From Gracilaria gracilis (Eukaryota; Rhodophyta; Florideophyceae; Gracilariales; Gracilariaceae), in NCBI GenBank assembly GCA_030374805.1, contig JARGSG010000004.1, forward strand, positions 620,001-684,000: 64,000 nt of DNA, given 5' to 3'. Of the stretch, positions 42,621-53,444 are shown piece by piece (positions within the stretch are counted from its first letter, which is position 1; each line of letters starts with the position of its first letter). A program made the position numbers and the translations under genes. The notes beneath the pieces were generated by a model. The model saw nothing but the letters and a program-made list of their open reading frames with translations, was not told where the DNA came from and ran no database searches.

Positions 42621-45600
42621 CACCAATGCGTGTCGTCGTAGTCCCGTGTCGGGCGCGCGCTACACTCTCCACTTGAGTGTGACCGTGGGCCGTGCGGGCG
42701 CCTTCTCACCACATAACGTGGAGTGTCCCGGAGGGTTAATGAGCAGCGTTGCGCCTGTTGACTGGGCATGTCGCGGTGCGGGTTCCAATTATCGGTTCAG
42801 AGTGGGCGCGCGTGGCTGGGAATGCGTCGTAATCTCAGTGGGTGGAGAAGCAGGCGGCGGTGGGAGCGCGGCGTGGCACATGCCGCCTGGGAAGGAGACG
42901 GGCTTTCCAGATTCATTGTCACTGGCCAGTGCGCAATGCCCGGTACGGGTATAAGTGGCGTGCCTTCCGGTGTGTGCCGCATTCAAATAATGCCTGGCGA
43001 GGTGCAAAAGTCACGTACCATTCTGCTGCGGTGTGGGGTATCCCGTACGGGTTACGTTTGAACCATGGCTGTACGCGCGTTTTCTCGGCCTGGTGCGGGA
43101 CGCGACCGATAACCTCGAGTGAACACCATGTCCGTTGAGTCGGGCACGAGCGCGCCCATAACCGATGGCGCCAGGTTCCTCCCCGAGAAGGGAGAGTTCG
43201 CCACGTCTTCCCGAGGGGTAGAAAAGAGAAGCCCTCGGCGGGAACCGCTTTCGTCGTCGTTCGGCGTGCAGTCTCCCACAACAGTTGAGATGTTCGACCC
43301 CGATGGGACGATTCCACGAATCCCGGCCTCTACGGGTTGCGGCGCCGCGGGTTTGTCCTCTGCGCCTACGGGTAGCACTCCCGCTGTGTCGAATCCAAAC
43401 TGGATAAATCCCACGCAGGTTTAGGATCACACCACGGCTCCTGGGCGGGTCTATGTCGGCGCTCGCCATATGGAGATTCCGTATCCCGTATCTCAGTATT
43501 GGGGATTGTAGTCGTGGGTGCGTCGAAGACGATTCCTGGTGGGTGGGGTGTCAGCACCAGGTCAAATAGTGTTGTGCCCGTTGTTCGATGAACTTGGGAA
43601 TTATAGGCGTATTCCAGCGGCTGAACGAGATCTTCCCAGTCTTGCTGGTGCCCAGATAAGTAATTTCGTAGTCTACCCACGAGGTTGCGGTTAAATCGTT
43701 CCGCTTGCCCGTTGGTTTGGGGGTGATATGCCGTTGTCATGAGATGACGTACGCCTAAATCCCAACAAAGGGTTTCAAAGAATTTTGCCACAAATTGGGG
43801 TCCATTATCCGTGAGAAGGAACTGGGGAGCCCCGTAAGGGAAAATCCAGTTTTCCAGGAAGGCGAGGGCTACATTCGTCGCTTGCGTGGCCCGTAGGGGA
43901 ATGGCCCGTGTCAGCTTCGTAAAGCGGTCAGTGATGACCAAAATGAAGCGATTCTCATGTGTGGTTTTCGACAATGGAGCCAAGATGTCCATTGCTACAA
44001 ATTCCAAAGGGCCCGCTGCGGGAAATAGCTTCGAAAACTTCTGATGCTTATGAAGCGTCCCCCTGGTAGCAGCGCATGAGCGGCAGTCCTGGACTGTCGG
44101 GTACGCATCATTAGCCATTAACAGCCAATAGAAATCTCTACGGAGTGTAGCGTACATCTTTCTCCCACCAGGGTGTCCCGCCAAACGTGGGTAATGTGAG
44201 AGTTATAGAACACGGTCACGTACGGTTTGTGGTACCAGGCGCTGTATGGCGCCGTTCAGCGGCGATGTTCTCGATAAGAAGCCATGATGGTCATACCCAA
44301 ACCGGGAACTTGCTTTTCCTACTGTTTCAACGGCACTCTTGCATCATGAGTCCTTAGCCTGCTCGGCGAAGTATTCCCGGGTGGGGATTGGAAGCACTTC
44401 AGTTTGCTCGGTCTCGGCAGCCAGTACGGCCTCCCCATCGGGGTCTTTTTCGTAACCTCCTAAGTCTTCCCAGTCGAGTAGGATGTTTTCATATGTGGTG
44501 TCCCCCTCTTTGACTGTTGCCACAAGGCAGTCGCCATTCCCTTCGGGTTCTACTGCGAAGCATGGAATGTCGTCCTACAGAGGTCCGTTACCCATTCCCT
44601 CTGAGGGCATGGGCGACAGGGCGTCGGCGGCCTGGTGCTTTATCCCAGCGTGGTGAACGTCGTCGAACTCGAACTCAGAGAGTCGTATTCGCCACCTGGA
44701 AGGCCTGCCGGAACGGTAGGCTAGGTTCAAGATCCACCGTAGGGAGTGATGATCCGTGCGTACGGTGAAACGTTCACCCTCCAAATATGGTCTGAGCAAG
44801 AGCATCGCCCATACGACTGCAAGACACTCTTTCTCCGTCGTCGTGTAGGCTCCTTCAGGTCGTGAAAATGAGTGACTACAATACCCTACGGGTTTGTACT
44901 CCTTCTCGTCCGGCTGCTCTTGGAGCAGTGTACATCCGACCTGGACGTCACAGGCGTCCGTATCCAGCATGTACGGACGACCCGGGACGGGAAGCGCCAA
45001 CATGGGCGTAGAGATCAGTCGATCTCGTAACTCCTGGAAGGCTTGGTACTCTTGGTTGTTTAGAATTCCAAAATGGGTTGGCTGTCCCTTCTCGAGCTTG
45101 TGGTTCAGCGGGGCTGCGATTCTTGCAAAGTTGGGGACAAAACGACGGAAGACGTTACACAAGCCTATAAAGGATCTTATTTCCGTTTGGATTTTTGGCG
45201 GTTTGGCCCGCCGAGTTGCGTCGCACGTCCGCTGGGAAAACTGAAGTTTCCCGTGTCGAGCTACGTGCCCTAGATAGTCTACGGTGGCTTGGAAGAAGAA
45301 GCATTTCTTCAGCTTCAGGGTGATTCTCGCATCCCGTAGAATGGTTAGAACGTTACGGACGTGGCGGAAATGTTCCTCCACTGACCGAGAGTGAATGACG
45401 ACGTCATCTAGGTACACCAAGGTGTATTGCAATTTAACTCTATTGAGAATGATTTACAACGCCCTCCGGAAGGTGGCGGGGGCGTTCTTTAACCCGAAGG
45501 GCATTCGCTTAAACCTGTAGAGACTCATGTGGGAGGTAAATGTCGTTTTGTCACGATCTTCCTCTGCGATCTTGACCTGCCAATGTCCAAAGTTGGCGTC

Positions 45601-48600
45601 AAGGGTCTTGAAGATCGTAGCTTCGCCTAGGGAGTCTATACATTCGTCCATGCGTGGTATCGGGTATGCGTCCCGTAGGGTTAGTGCGTTCAGTCGTCGA
45701 TAATCAATGCAGAAGCGCCAACTGCCGTTCATTTTTGGGGCAACGACGACTGGGCTCGCCCATTTCGCCTTAGAAGGCTCAATAACCCCGGAATCCAACA
45801 TGCGTCTGACTTCGAGGTCTTTCATTTCTCTGGCTTTATGGCCGGCCCTGTAGAGAACTTGGCAGACTGGTTTTGCGCCCGGTTCCAACGTAATCCTGTG
45901 AAGGGCCGCATTTATCTGACCCAGGCGACCAGACCACATGTTTTCGAATTCCTGTAACAGGTTCAAGATTCGACCGCGGTAAGGGATGAATTCTTCACCA
46001 ATGTGGATTGCTTCTCGCCAATCCGTCTCCGGAATATTGTCTCTCTGTAATGGGAGCCCTTCTTCGGGTTGTTCACTATTCTCCCTTCCCCCTTTACGAT
46101 CGAGCTGTCCGAGCTCGTCGCGTAGGACAGTGAGCGCCCGTGGGGCGGGTAAGGCGAGGCCTATGACCATGTTTTTGGGCATGCGAACTTCTCTGTGTGA
46201 GAAGTTGCTGACCAAGACCCGAAAGGGACGACGTGGCGAGATGTTCATGACTCCGTTTGCCATGAGCGAAAGGTATCGTGATGCCGTTCTGGGGTGGTTT
46301 TGCAAGAACACCAGTCCCGAGGTTTCGCACGTAACGAGAGCTTCCCGTTGGGCCATGGGTGGTATACATATCGTCTGAGCGAGTCGAACCTTGTTGGAGA
46401 GTGTCGTTCGAGGAAGTTGGTCAACCGTTTTTTGTCCCCAGCTGGGCCATGGAAAGCGCTAACTATCGCTACTGGTGACGACCCATGGAGGGCTACCTTG
46501 TGTTCGCGGGGGTAGATGGCGCGGACATGTCGGTCGATAAAGGAGGTTCCCAAAATGGCATCAGCGGCTAGGTTGGTGGCCACCAGGAGTGGGACTCGTT
46601 GGATTAGGTTTCCCAGACGGGTGCGAAGGGTGATGGTTCCCAGAATTTGCATGGGGTCCTTAGAAACATTGAATACCCGTGGGGTCTTCCGGTTGTTCAC
46701 GTTAGGTTTGTACCCGTGGGGGAGGTTCTTGGCACGGATGATATTCGGTCCCGCGCCAGTATCCAGTATACCTAGGAAGGTTCTTGTGGTGCGAGGTGTG
46801 AGCCCAGTTTCCAGTTGGACTTTGTAATTCTCCCGCGTCATGACGAAAACGTAACCGAGATCGGTGTCTTCGGGCGCCGAGTACGGGGGAGAGTTATCGG
46901 ACTGCGCTCTCGAAGAGTCCCTCTGCGGGTCAGGCTCTAATGAAACCCGTGGGGTGAGGCTCGGTTCTCGTGAGGAAGACATAGCATCTCCACTTCCTCC
47001 GTCTCGATTTCCTGCGGGTTCTCAGGTGTTTTTTAACCCGGTTGGGAATTTTCGAAAGTGAGGACCTGGTTAACCTGCTGAGGACGCTGTGGAGGTAAAC
47101 GTTCTTGAGGGATGGGCCTCGGCTGGGCCGTGGGGCTCCTTGGTGTGGCGGGTTGGAGGGGCTGCTGATTACTAGAGCTGGGCCGCTGGTTGCCCCATGG
47201 CTTGGGCTTTTAGTACCCTTCAGAGACGCGCTGGTGGTAGTTCGCCTCTCGAAGCGGCAACAGGGCGTTACGATACTTAAGAGGGACCCATTCGCAGCAT
47301 GGGCCTGAGGTGGATAAACAAATGCGGCATGGTGTCATTTTGTTCACCGAGGTCGGTGCCGTTCGATACGAAGACTGTGTTTGTTGTGCATTATGACTCT
47401 CGCTTGGGGGTTTTTGTTGGTAGCGAAGATCCCGAGGGGGTTGTATGGTTGATGGCGTCGACGCGCCTGTGGAGGGTATTGAAGGGAACGGGGGGGGCGA
47501 AGGTTGGATAGCCAGGGCTGAAGCGCCTTCATCTTCGAAGCGTACACCCCAGGCCGGTTCTTCGGTGTCAGAGGAGCCACTGAGGGAGACCCGACTGGGT
47601 TTGCTGCTCTTCGCGGCTTCCAGTGTTTTGTAGTACTTCTTATAACCCCGGTGGGTATCGCCAAGCCCTTCAGCGTAACTGACAGGCTAGCGGCACACCA
47701 CTTTGGGATGCGTAGAGGAATAATTACGCACACTGGCCCTGATTGCAGGTAGTAATCCAACGACGAAGAGAGCTTTCAACCGTGCTTCTGGGAATATGTT
47801 GCGACATCGGAGGTTCTTAACCCACAATTGGTCCGCGAATTCGCGTTCCGCCACCGATGAGCTCTGGCGGTGTGGGGTTATATCACCTCCAATAGGTAAT
47901 TGACCACTTCCGGGTAGGGCGCGAGGAGTTCAGAGCTCCTCGCGCTCATCGCCCCAGATTCGCCGGTGATTTTTGCGGTGAAAGTATCACTAGCGGGTGG
48001 GTCGAAGAAGAACTTGAATAGCCAGAGGGCTGCGCCCTCATGGACACCATTCTGGTTGCACGCCCTCTTGAACGCCGCCATAAATCGTAGGACCAATATG
48101 GGATCCTTGCCCGAGAACTTCAAGGGCATCTGCAAATGCATAAGTTTAGCATGCTTGGCCACGGCGCGGGCTATCGTGTAGTTGTAACGAGAACATTGGT
48201 CATTGAGGCGATAGTGCTTAAAGTTCAGGACTTTCATAAATTCCCCGTTATTGGGTCGTATGCGACGTAAGTGCGATATGTCCACTTCGGGGTCGGAGTC
48301 TTCCGAATCGCTCCAGTTCTGGTCTTCCTCTGAACCAGATTGTGAGTCGTCCGAGTCGGAAAAGCCACGGCCTTTACGGAGCGACTTCCTCCTTTTCCGA
48401 CGTCGGTCTGGGGACTTCCTTATTCCCCCAGTGCCGCGACCTTTTCGGGAATCGCGACTGGTACTCTTCTGCTTCCCCGCGGGGGGAGGGGGGGGCGGGG
48501 GGGTTGCCCAGATCGGGTCTATCAACGTTGGGGTCCGCTGGGTCTTGAATCTGCTTCATGTTGGGCAGGGATGGGGGGCCGGCTGCCATACCGAAATTGC

Positions 48601-49412
48601 TGGTTGACGATTAATAACTTGCTCAAACCCATATTGGGTGAGCTGGAGACGGCGCTGTACCTCAGTATGGGCACTGGTGGCGATAGTGCTGTCCAGAGCT
48701 CCAGAAACAGTCGTTTTTGAAGCAACCCGCTAAGTAAGGGTATCCAGCAAGCCCTCCACTTCAGCGCTAACCCGTGCAGGGATGCGTCGTTCGACCTCGA
48801 GGGTTACCATCGACTCCACAAGGTGTCGCAGTGCTATGAGTAGACTTCCCGGAAGGGGCTGAGAACCGCTCTTGATTGGGCGTTGGGGGCTTTCCAGAAG
48901 GGGTTGGGGCGGCACATCTACTGCGGGATATGGAGTCTGCAGACCGGCTTCGCGAGAGTCGTGCTGATGCACCGCCTCAAGATAGTTCCGAAGTTCGGTT
49001 GGTGTGGACTGCCAGAGTATTTGCTACGGGTTGTCCACAGGTGGTAGGATTCCCCCATGAGCACTTCGGGTGCTCGGAGCCCCTGAATTGAGAGCCGGTG
49101 GCACTTCTTAGGGGTGGAGCGGGCCCGGCGTGTTCGCAAGAAGATTCCTGAGGGGTAGCCATTATGGTAGACTGAGGGGGTTTTCGTCCTGGTTGTGGCA
49201 AACGAATTCCAAAGATGGGCGTGTTCGCAAAAACCCTGAAAATTAAACGACCTCAAAGTGGGTAGCACCCGTTCCCAGGTGAACTGTGTGATCCACGAAA
49301 GAGAATGCGAGTCGTAGATAAAGGGGGGGAGCCACTCAATGAAATGTAGAGTCTTGAGAGAGCCAATTACACCAGAAAGATCCAGGGGGAGTTTCTAGGT
49401 CGGGAGACTAGT

Positions 49413-49838
49413 TGTAGTATAGCGACAGCTACGGCCATGTACTATGCTTAAATTAGAAATTAGTGTGCGCAGTACCCAAGTGGGGAAGAAGGAGCGTGCA
49501 GACGGACGCTAACAACGGGGCACGAGATAGGCGTGCAGCACCGGTAGTGACGGTAGAACGGCCCTATGGGAAACTAGACGATGAAGAATCGGCTAGGAGG
49601 TACTTGCAGTTTACCACTGTGAGCTCTGCCCAACGTGAGGTACCTAAGTACATCTCCGAGGGCAATAGCCACGTGGCGAAAAGAATAAACAATCTATCTA
49701 TCAAGGGGTCCCCTAGGTGGTGCCCGACAACTGTCACCACCTTACACGTGGGGATTCCTGAGCTGCACCCATGTGCACAATAACTATCTAACTATCCTAA
49801 TATGCGCCCATTGAGACAGTGCATCCAATTGCACTACA
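49413..49838 (-). repeat. Gypsy-A LTR (5' LTR in element orientation)
   Basis: Same length as its partner, about 5.4% different by eye, followed by the target duplication CACTT. Confidence 0.92.
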
Positions 49839-49843
49839 CACTT

Positions 49844-51182
49844 CAGCCCGCTCGTAAATGAAGTGCAAGCCGGTATAGTTCAGCATCAGATTTTAGGCTG
49901 TGGTTAGGTGGAGGCATGCCTATCTACATAGTTTTCAGGAAAACGGCTCTGGGAATAAGGCTGGCCAGAGTCCTTTGCAAAGGTATACTACGCTGTTTCG
50001 CAACGTCAGGGGTGCTGTAGAACGCAAAGAGGACGGTACTCTGGTTCAATAGAAACGCCGTCGACACTGTGGTGTACGCAAATTGCACATCAGACGCAAC
50101 AATACCCTGTACCTGGTCAGGGAAGGTTGATTGTGAAAGACAACTTCTACAATAGACACGTCTTGGCGAGCCAGCTGTTCCGTCTTAGCGACGGTGAGTG
50201 TAGAATTCTTTGAAAAGTTCGTTTCACAAATGTGGATGGTATCAACCGTCCAGCGCTACGAGAAGCTATTGACGACCTCAACCATGCAGCACGGGGGTCA
50301 TGGCGCCTTGTTCAAGTGTTTGAGAGGGGAATTGGAACCAGTGAGCGGAGTAACATAGCGAAGAATGCTGGTTTTGTTGTATTCAAAGATAGGTCTGTGG
50401 TTTCTTTTTATTCGAACCACCTAGCAGATACACCGACATCCCGTATTCACGGGCCAGACGATCATGCCATTCATTGTATTCACGGGTTAGCTCCACTGCA
50501 AAGATGGACTGGGGAAGAATCGTTGCAGCAGACAACACTCCAGGTACCATCTATTATCATTGCATATAACTTTTTCATGAATGGCATCGATAGATTCGAC
50601 CAATTTCGTTCTACAACGGCGACGCTTCGAAAGGATCGCAGTGTCACAATGAGTATTCTCACATTCATCTTAGACGCAGCCATCATCAACGCTCATGCTT
50701 TGCTTTATGCGATCTCCAAACCCGGCGAGGTTATCATTGACGCCTAGCGCATAAAGCAAAATCTTATCCAGCAGCTCGTGCACGACCACGTTGAATACAA
50801 GCAGAAAAGGGCTGCGCTTACTTCGATCACATCTGCTACTCAGACCACTGATGGTAGCATCATTTTGAACTCCACGCCAACTTCGCGTCATGTTCTGCTC
50901 GAAACACAGGGACGAAGGAGCGTACACTGCCTTCTATGCAGTCTCCTTCCGGTGCAAGATCGAGGAAGTTACAAAATGCATTCATGCACAGCATGTGGTC
51001 GAGGGTTCCACGTCAATCGTTTACATTTCTTTCATGAACCAGAATCCGTTCGAGATATCCGTCCAGCAATATACGTTGCAATTCTGGGCGCAAAAGCGAA
51101 ACAATCTTCTAAAGCACATGGCAACAGACGAAACAAAGTGACCGCTAGTCTATCTACCACCAAAGCACTCTTCAAAACGTAA
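49844..51182 (+). pseudogene. piggyBac-type transposase copy 2, C-terminal part
   Basis: 49844-50230 is poorly preserved. From 50232 the frame reads MDGINRPALREAIDDLNHAA, FVVFKDRSVVSFYSNHLA, the third catalytic Asp in FMNGIDRFDQFRS and ILDAAIINAHALLYAI. It is interrupted by a TAG at 50745-50747 and resumes in the same frame to the stop at 51180-51182. The C-terminal Cys-rich domain is whole here: HCLLCSLLP, SCTACGRGFHVNRLHFFHEP. This zinc-finger-like end is truncated in copy 1. Confidence 0.85.
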
Positions 51183-51183
51183 A

Positions 51184-51537
51184 CTAATGCTGTTTAAAAC
51201 CCATGTATGCTCCTGTACTGTCCGGCCATATTTTTCTGATACCTTGCAGCACACAGTGAGGTATCTAAACCCGCTTTCCATTGCCCAGTATGCCATACCA
51301 TTCGTAGATAAATCATTTGTAGGCCTGTTTGCAGGCTTCGTTTTTGTCCGCCGCATACGCTTCAATAGCTGGGTATACGGTTCCGGTCCTGCTTACTACA
51401 GAGGGACCCAACTGCATCCAGTAACAAGTGGTTCCTCCGCAAATACGGCATGCAACGTCTTCGTTCTCGGTGGTCACCTTAGGAATGTCTAGATGTGCGA
51501 CATGAACTTCACTCTTCCATGCCTCTTCTTTTGCCAT
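51184..51537 (-). pseudogene. Accessory gene of piggyBac copy 2 (broken)
   Basis: ATG at 51537 (MAKEEAWKSEVHVAHLDIPK), then NEDVACRICGGTTCYWMQLG, YPAIEAY and NEACKQAYK; two in-frame stops follow (TGA after QAYK, TAG after NGKRV), after which IPHCVLQGIRKIWPD and GAYMGFKQH plus stop match copy 1 in the same frame. It meets the transposase stop nearly end to end. Base differences from copy 1 are mostly silent, as expected if both copies descended from a functional gene and died later. Confidence 0.8.
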
Positions 51538-51928
51538 CGATGCATTTGAGCTTCCAGCTCCATGGGAGGTATGTCCTTTTGTTTAAGAGCAATTCATGCT
51601 TTGTGGTGTATCTTCGTCCATGTTCATGACGCTTTAGATGAAATGTGCCTAATCACAGAGCGAAAGCACAAAACGGTGAGGTGCAGAACAGAAGCAGGAG
51701 ACGTACTACGTCTTCAGAGTGCACAGTCGTTTGTGTCGATCTGTAGAATGCACTTCAAAAGTCCATGGAACCGTTTGTGCGTGTGCCAAAAGGCACACAC
51801 ATAGGCGTGCTTTTCAATCAACTGTAGGGTCCCCATAGCCACACGCTACACTCCCTACGCGCGAATCTCATTTGTCTTTGCTAATGTCTATCCTTGCGGA
51901 GGTAAGAATTTTGTGTCCAAAGGGTTAA

Positions 51929-52317
51929 TCTAACGCGTCACGTTCCAATACGTGGCTATAGTTTTCATTTATTGAATTTTATTGAACCTTTATTGCTGGC
52001 GAGGAAGTCTATTTGTCCGCATCTCCCTGAGAGCGCAAAACAGATTTTGCATTTTCGCAAAACATTGCATTTAAAGTATGATCACCATAAGAAAGAGTGG
52101 ATTGCGATGTATTATTGAAACACTCACCCCCACGTGTGTGTATTGTTATATTATATATATAGAACGGATAGCATGTCTGCATTGCAGAAATGCTGTCCGT
52201 TCGTACACTGTTGGTAACCAACAAAAATACTCCTTCGGAGGTTTGTTGCCCGTGAACAATACAACCTCATGCTCAACGCAATAACTTTCCAAGTCGTCCA
52301 AGTGTTTACACGACAAC
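51929..52317. other. AT-rich spacer between piggyBac copy 2 and the third piggyBac-type element
   Basis: No gene. Includes a TATATTATATATATAG tract near 52147-52162. The left boundary of the third element probably lies around 52300. Confidence 0.4.
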
Positions 52318-52355
52318 TGTACTCATATGAGTCCAACTGTACTCATATGAGTACA
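52318..52355. repeat. Doubled CTCATATGAG palindrome near the end of the third piggyBac-type element
   Basis: TGTACTCATATGAGTCCA (52318-52335) and TGTACTCATATGAGTACA (52338-52355). The preceding GTGTTTACACGACAACTG matches the MITE end GTGTCTATTTGACAACTG at 20654, so this is probably a transposon terminus. Confidence 0.65.
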
Positions 52356-52527
52356 AAATTTCCCCCCCAATTTTAGTGTAAAGATACTCCAATATTTTAA
52401 AGCTTTTCCCATTGTACTTCTAAAAGTTGTCTCTTCTCTCCGTTCTAACCAAACGTTTAGCGTCTTCCACGGCAGAGTTCCAATACTGCAGGAACTTCTT
52501 CACCAGCAAACACAAAACACAACAAAA

Positions 52528-52902
52528 ATGCCTAAACCGTCAGATCCTCGACTGACTGTCGGTAACATTGTCAACACTCGTGCAAGCCTTGTAACCTGCG
52601 AGGCTGAATGCAAACGTTTGTTTGGTTCTCTATGGAAAACCAAACGACTGACCGGCACAGTTGTAAGCGTTCAAGTGTCGACAGAAACTGGGAGACGTCA
52701 AATATCTGTTGAAGTGGATTGGAAAATTGAAAATCGTGTTAAAAGATGAATGGCCAAACTCGTCAGCGTCAAAGCAGGAGAACATGTTCCGCAAGAGCCA
52801 GATGACGTGACTCACGAAACAGGCGAAACAATAACATTAAACCCAACAACCGTCACGGAGTCACAGAGAGATGTTGTTCCCGCCAATACCGACAAGTCCA
52901 CC
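52528..52902 (+). pseudogene. Third piggyBac-type transposase, N-terminal part
   Basis: ATG at 52528 (MPKPSDPRLTVGNIVNTRAS); LFGSLWKTKRLTGTVVSVQV then VEVDWKIENRVKR looks like a small beta-barrel region (SH3 or chromo-like, inferred). A TGA at 52747-52749 interrupts the frame, which continues as MAKLVSVKAGEHVPQEPDD up to the Gypsy-B insertion. An upstream TATA box is not obvious. Confidence 0.6.
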
Positions 52903-53444
52903 TGTGGTATAATGCACAAAAATGAGAGAGTCCGAAGCGGCCTTGATACGGGAGCGGCGGCAGCGTACAGTCTTGTGACTATAATGAATCCGAACGGAGA
53001 GAAAGGGCGGAAGCACCGGGCGGTCGAGGAGAGAGTGGACGATTGGTATCACCAGGCACGTACAGGAACGTGCGGAAGGGTACGAACGGTCTGAGAAACC
53101 CAATAAAGAGGTAGCCGTGCAGTCTATCGTGAGTGAAAACTAACGAAGAAGACGTTCGGCAGAAGATGCTTGTCGTTTACGATTGGGGCCTCGGGAGATC
53201 CGAACTACAACTAAATATCGGGTCTGGGCCCCATTAGTAACTACTGTACGATCGGTGTAATTGGCACTGTCACTACCAAGTGCCTACACGTGGCCAACTT
53301 GTACGATGTGCCAACCCCTCCGGCACTTGATTACCAAATAGTACACGTGGCGGTGCCACTGCACCAGCCCATCGTGCACTACCCCTTTGCACGTGAACGT
53401 CCGATCGGATACACTATGCACCAACTCGGGCCCACTATACTACA
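52903..53444 (-). repeat. Gypsy-B LTR (3' LTR in element orientation)
   Basis: 542 bp, ends TGTGGTATA and TATACTACA; pairs with 62165-62706. Preceded by CCACC. Confidence 0.94.

Larger units (their letters stand above)
41789..49838 (-). mobile_element. Ty3/gypsy LTR retrotransposon fossil (Gypsy-A)
   Basis: Two 426-bp LTRs (TGTAGT...ACTACA) flanked by the 5-bp duplication CACTT (41784-41788 and 49839-49843). Minus-strand parts in gypsy order: gag about 47878-49268, aspartic protease about 46245-46982 (GILDTGAGPN), reverse transcriptase and RNase H about 44575-46356 (LDDVVIHS; TTEKECLAVVWA), integrase about 43366-44184 (zinc-binding part, then TDNGPQF and AYHPQTNGQAERFNR). Integrase after RT is diagnostic of gypsy. 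I see no chromodomain. The coding region is broken in about ten places. LTRs differ at roughly 23 of 426 positions (about 5.4%), making it the oldest datable LTR element here. It inserted into the transposase gene of piggyBac copy 2. Confidence 0.93.
39930..51924 (+). mobile_element. piggyBac-type DNA transposon copy 2, split by Gypsy-A
   Basis: TTAA at 39926-39929 and 51925-51928 flank inverted ends starting CCCTTTGGACAC. Without the nested gypsy element the length is about 3.94 kb, close to copy 1. The transposase is on the plus strand in two pieces (41137-41783 and 49844-51182) and the accessory gene on the minus strand (51184-51537), so gene order and convergent layout equal those of copy 1. 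The terminal repeat differs beyond the first bases, so it is a sister subfamily and not a recent duplicate. Confidence 0.9.
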
